Assembly (NCBI GenBank): GCA_026392265.1
Contig: JAPLCL010000363.1
Location: 1-7,194 of the forward strand
Direction of reading: 5' to 3'
DNA length: 7,194 nucleotides
Source of the DNA: Actinomycetota bacterium
GTDB taxonomy: Bacteria; Actinomycetota; Thermoleophilia; UBA2241
Shown piece by piece: positions 5,869 to 7,194 of the stretch. Position 1 is the stretch's first letter. Every line of letters starts with the position of its first letter. A program made the position numbers and the translations under genes. Below the pieces are notes generated by a model, which saw nothing but the letters and a program-made list of their open reading frames with translations, ran no database searches and was not told where the DNA came from.

Positions 5869-6645
5869 ATGGACATCAGGGAGTTCGCCATGGAGTTCTT
5901 CTCGCTCGACGGGAAGAACTGTATCGTGACCGGCGGCAACACGGGGCTTGGCCAGGCCTTTGCTCTGGCGCTCGCCAAGGGCGGTGCCAACGTCTTCGTC
6001 CCCAGTATCATCGACGACGATGGCTCCACCAGGCAGATGATCGAGGCCGAGGGCGTGCGCTACGAGTTCATGAAGACCGACATCACCGCGCCGGGCGCCC
6101 CCCTGCGGATCATCGATGAATGCATCGCGCGGCTCGGTGCGCTCGACATCCTGGTCAACAGCGCGGGCATCTGCCCGCTCGCCGAGGTGCGCGACTTCGG
6201 CCGGCCCCAATGGGACGCGACGGTCGCCGTCAATCTGACCGCCGCCTTCGAGATGAGCTACGAGGCGGCCAAGCGTATGATCCCGCAGCGCAGCGGCAAG
6301 ATCATCAATATCTGCTCGCTCTTCTCCTATCTCGGGGGGCAGTGGTCGTCGGCCTACGCGGCCACCAAGCACGGCCTGGCCGGCTTCACCAAGGCCTACT
6401 GCGACGAGCTCGCCCAGTACAACGTCCAGGTCAACGGCATCGCGCCCGGCTACTACGCCACCGAGATCACGACGGCGACCCGTAGCGACCCGGAGAAGAA
6501 CAAGCGCGTCCTGGACCACATTCCGGCGGACCGCTGGGGCGAGCCTCAGGATCTGATGGGCGCCGTGGTCTTTCTGGCCGGCAGGGCATCGGACTACGTC
6601 AACGGCCATGTCCTGGTCGTGGACGGCGGCTACCTCGTTCGCTAG
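5869..6645 (+). CDS. Short-chain dehydrogenase/reductase, KduD-like
   Basis: A 258-residue classical SDR, a cytoplasmic NAD(P)-dependent alcohol or sugar dehydrogenase. The cofactor motif is TGGNTGLG (21-28), followed by NSAG (97-100) and Asn122; the catalytic set is Ser150, Tyr163 and Lys167 (YAATK). The substrate-side sequence VNGIAPGYYATE and the end IPADRWGEPQDLMG...ASDYVNG...VDGGYLVR closely resemble KduD (2-dehydro-3-deoxy-D-gluconate 5-dehydrogenase), though many polyol and ketose dehydrogenases share these features. The ATG at 5869 is chosen because AAGGAG (5854-5859) lies nine bases upstream; an ATG at 5794 in the same frame falls inside the operator-like repeat and before the promoter -10. 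The stop is TAG, which matters in a Pyl-decoding cell: the C-terminus matches the family end exactly, so it is probably a true stop, but the frame stays open beyond it. The kinase gene follows after 25 bases. Confidence 0.9.
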   Translation: MDIREFAMEFFSLDGKNCIVTGGNTGLGQAFALALAKGGANVFVPSIIDDDGSTRQMIEAEGVRYEFMKTDITAPGAPLRIIDECIARLGALDILVNSAGICPLAEVRDFGRPQWDATVAVNLTAAFEMSYEAAKRMIPQRSGKIINICSLFSYLGGQWSSAYAATKHGLAGFTKAYCDELAQYNVQVNGIAPGYYATEITTATRSDPEKNKRVLDHIPADRWGEPQDLMGAVVFLAGRASDYVNGHVLVVDGGYLVR

Positions 6646-6670
6646 CGCAAGGAAACGGAGAGACCACTCA

Positions 6671-7194
6671 ATGTCGGGCAAGTACATCATCGGCGTGGAC
6701 GGCGGCACGCAGAGCTCCAAGGTGGTCGTCTACGACCTCGAGGGCAACGTCGTCTGCGAGGGCAGACGCACCCTTCTTCCCATGGAGCACCCCGAGCCCG
6801 GACTGGCGGTGCACCCCGACGACGACCTGTGGGAGTCCATCGTCGCGGCCAGCCGGGAGGCGATGACGAAGTTCCCCGGCGACCCAGCGGACATCATCGG
6901 CGTCGGCCTCTGCACGATCCGCTGCTGCAAGGCCTTCCTCAAGGCCGACGGCACGCTGCTCGAGCCGGTGATGAGCTGGATGGACGCGCGCGCCTACGAG
7001 CCCTACATCCCGGACGACCCCGAGCTCGCCTGGGTGACCACCTCGTCCGGCTACATGACGCACCGGTTCACCGGGCAGTTCCGCGACAGCGCCGCCAACA
7101 ACATCGCTTTGCAGTGGCCCATCGACACGGACACCTGGCAGTGGAGCGACGATCCGGCGCTACTCGAGGAGTTCAACGTCACCCGCGACCTGCT
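6671..7194 (+). CDS. FGGY-family carbohydrate kinase, N-terminal part (cut by window edge)
   Basis: The first 174 codons of an ATP-dependent sugar or polyol kinase; family members are about 490-520 residues, so roughly two thirds lie beyond the window. The N-terminal phosphate-binding motif GVDGGTQSSKVVVYD (8-22), the PGLAVHPDDDLWESI region (43-57), IGVGLCTI (76-83), SWMDARA (102-108) and HRFTGQFRDSAANN (131-144) are arranged as in xylulokinase-like members. The substrate could be a ketopentose, a tetritol derivative or another polyol; the specificity-determining part is not visible. The ATG at 6671 has GGAG (6657-6660) ten bases upstream and follows the dehydrogenase by 25 bases, so the two are probably cotranscribed: a dehydrogenase producing a keto sugar and a kinase trapping it is a common pairing. 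It reads off the right edge without a stop. Confidence 0.88.
   Translation, partial: MSGKYIIGVDGGTQSSKVVVYDLEGNVVCEGRRTLLPMEHPEPGLAVHPDDDLWESIVAASREAMTKFPGDPADIIGVGLCTIRCCKAFLKADGTLLEPVMSWMDARAYEPYIPDDPELAWVTTSSGYMTHRFTGQFRDSAANNIALQWPIDTDTWQWSDDPALLEEFNVTRDL

Noticed and set aside
5536..6720. Long minus-strand ORF of 394 codons
   Set aside because: Antisense shadow spanning the dehydrogenase genes and the promoter gap, with no recognisable domain.
1..7194. tRNA (including pylT), rRNA, CRISPR arrays, insertion sequences or attachment sites
   Set aside because: Nothing with cloverleaf potential, regularly spaced repeats or transposase-like coding was recognised by eye on either strand; a covariance-model tRNA scan was not possible.

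Overview
The window is strongly G+C-rich, with compact genes, GGAGG-type ribosome sites and a strong G/C bias at third codon positions. This points to a high-G+C bacterium. An anaerobic actinobacterium-like lineage would fit, but nothing in the window fixes the taxonomy. The most important content is on the minus strand, where two adjacent methylamine methyltransferase genes each carry one in-frame TAG (amber) codon at the place where these families encode pyrrolysine (Pyl, residue O). The host is therefore inferred to read UAG as Pyl at least in these genes. No pylTSBCD genes and no corrinoid-protein gene lie in the window.

Minus-strand block, read right to left: a Lrp/AsnC-family regulator (3070-2522), a dimethylamine methyltransferase mtbB (2456-1050, amber at 1418-1416) and a trimethylamine methyltransferase mttB (1053 to beyond base 1, amber at 72-70). 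mtbB and mttB overlap in an ATGA, and both have GGAGG six bases before the start. The three genes look like one transcription unit, with a possible extra control site in the 65-base gap before mtbB.

Central control region (3071-3321): a divergent promoter region with a candidate promoter on each strand, two similar 14-bp sites 50 bp apart that flank the regulator's own promoter, a perfect 8-bp inverted repeat, and a leader that can form a UUCG-capped hairpin just before the Shine-Dalgarno of the plus-strand gene.

Plus-strand block: an MttB-superfamily methyltransferase with Ser at the Pyl position (3322-4773), a 3-hydroxyisobutyrate-dehydrogenase-family oxidoreductase (4811-5731), a 137-base gap with a well-formed promoter inside an 11-bp inverted repeat, a KduD-like short-chain dehydrogenase (5869-6645) and the start of an FGGY sugar kinase (6671 to the right edge). 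Together these suggest catabolism of a methylated compound. One branch uses Pyl enzymes to demethylate tri- and dimethylamine. The other uses a non-Pyl MttB homologue to demethylate an unknown (probably quaternary amine or methylated polyol-like) substrate, with two dehydrogenases and a kinase acting on the carbon skeleton. The substrate assignment is inference. A GATGTTC(A/T)CC element is shared by the regulator's promoter and the dehydrogenase promoter, which hints at common control.
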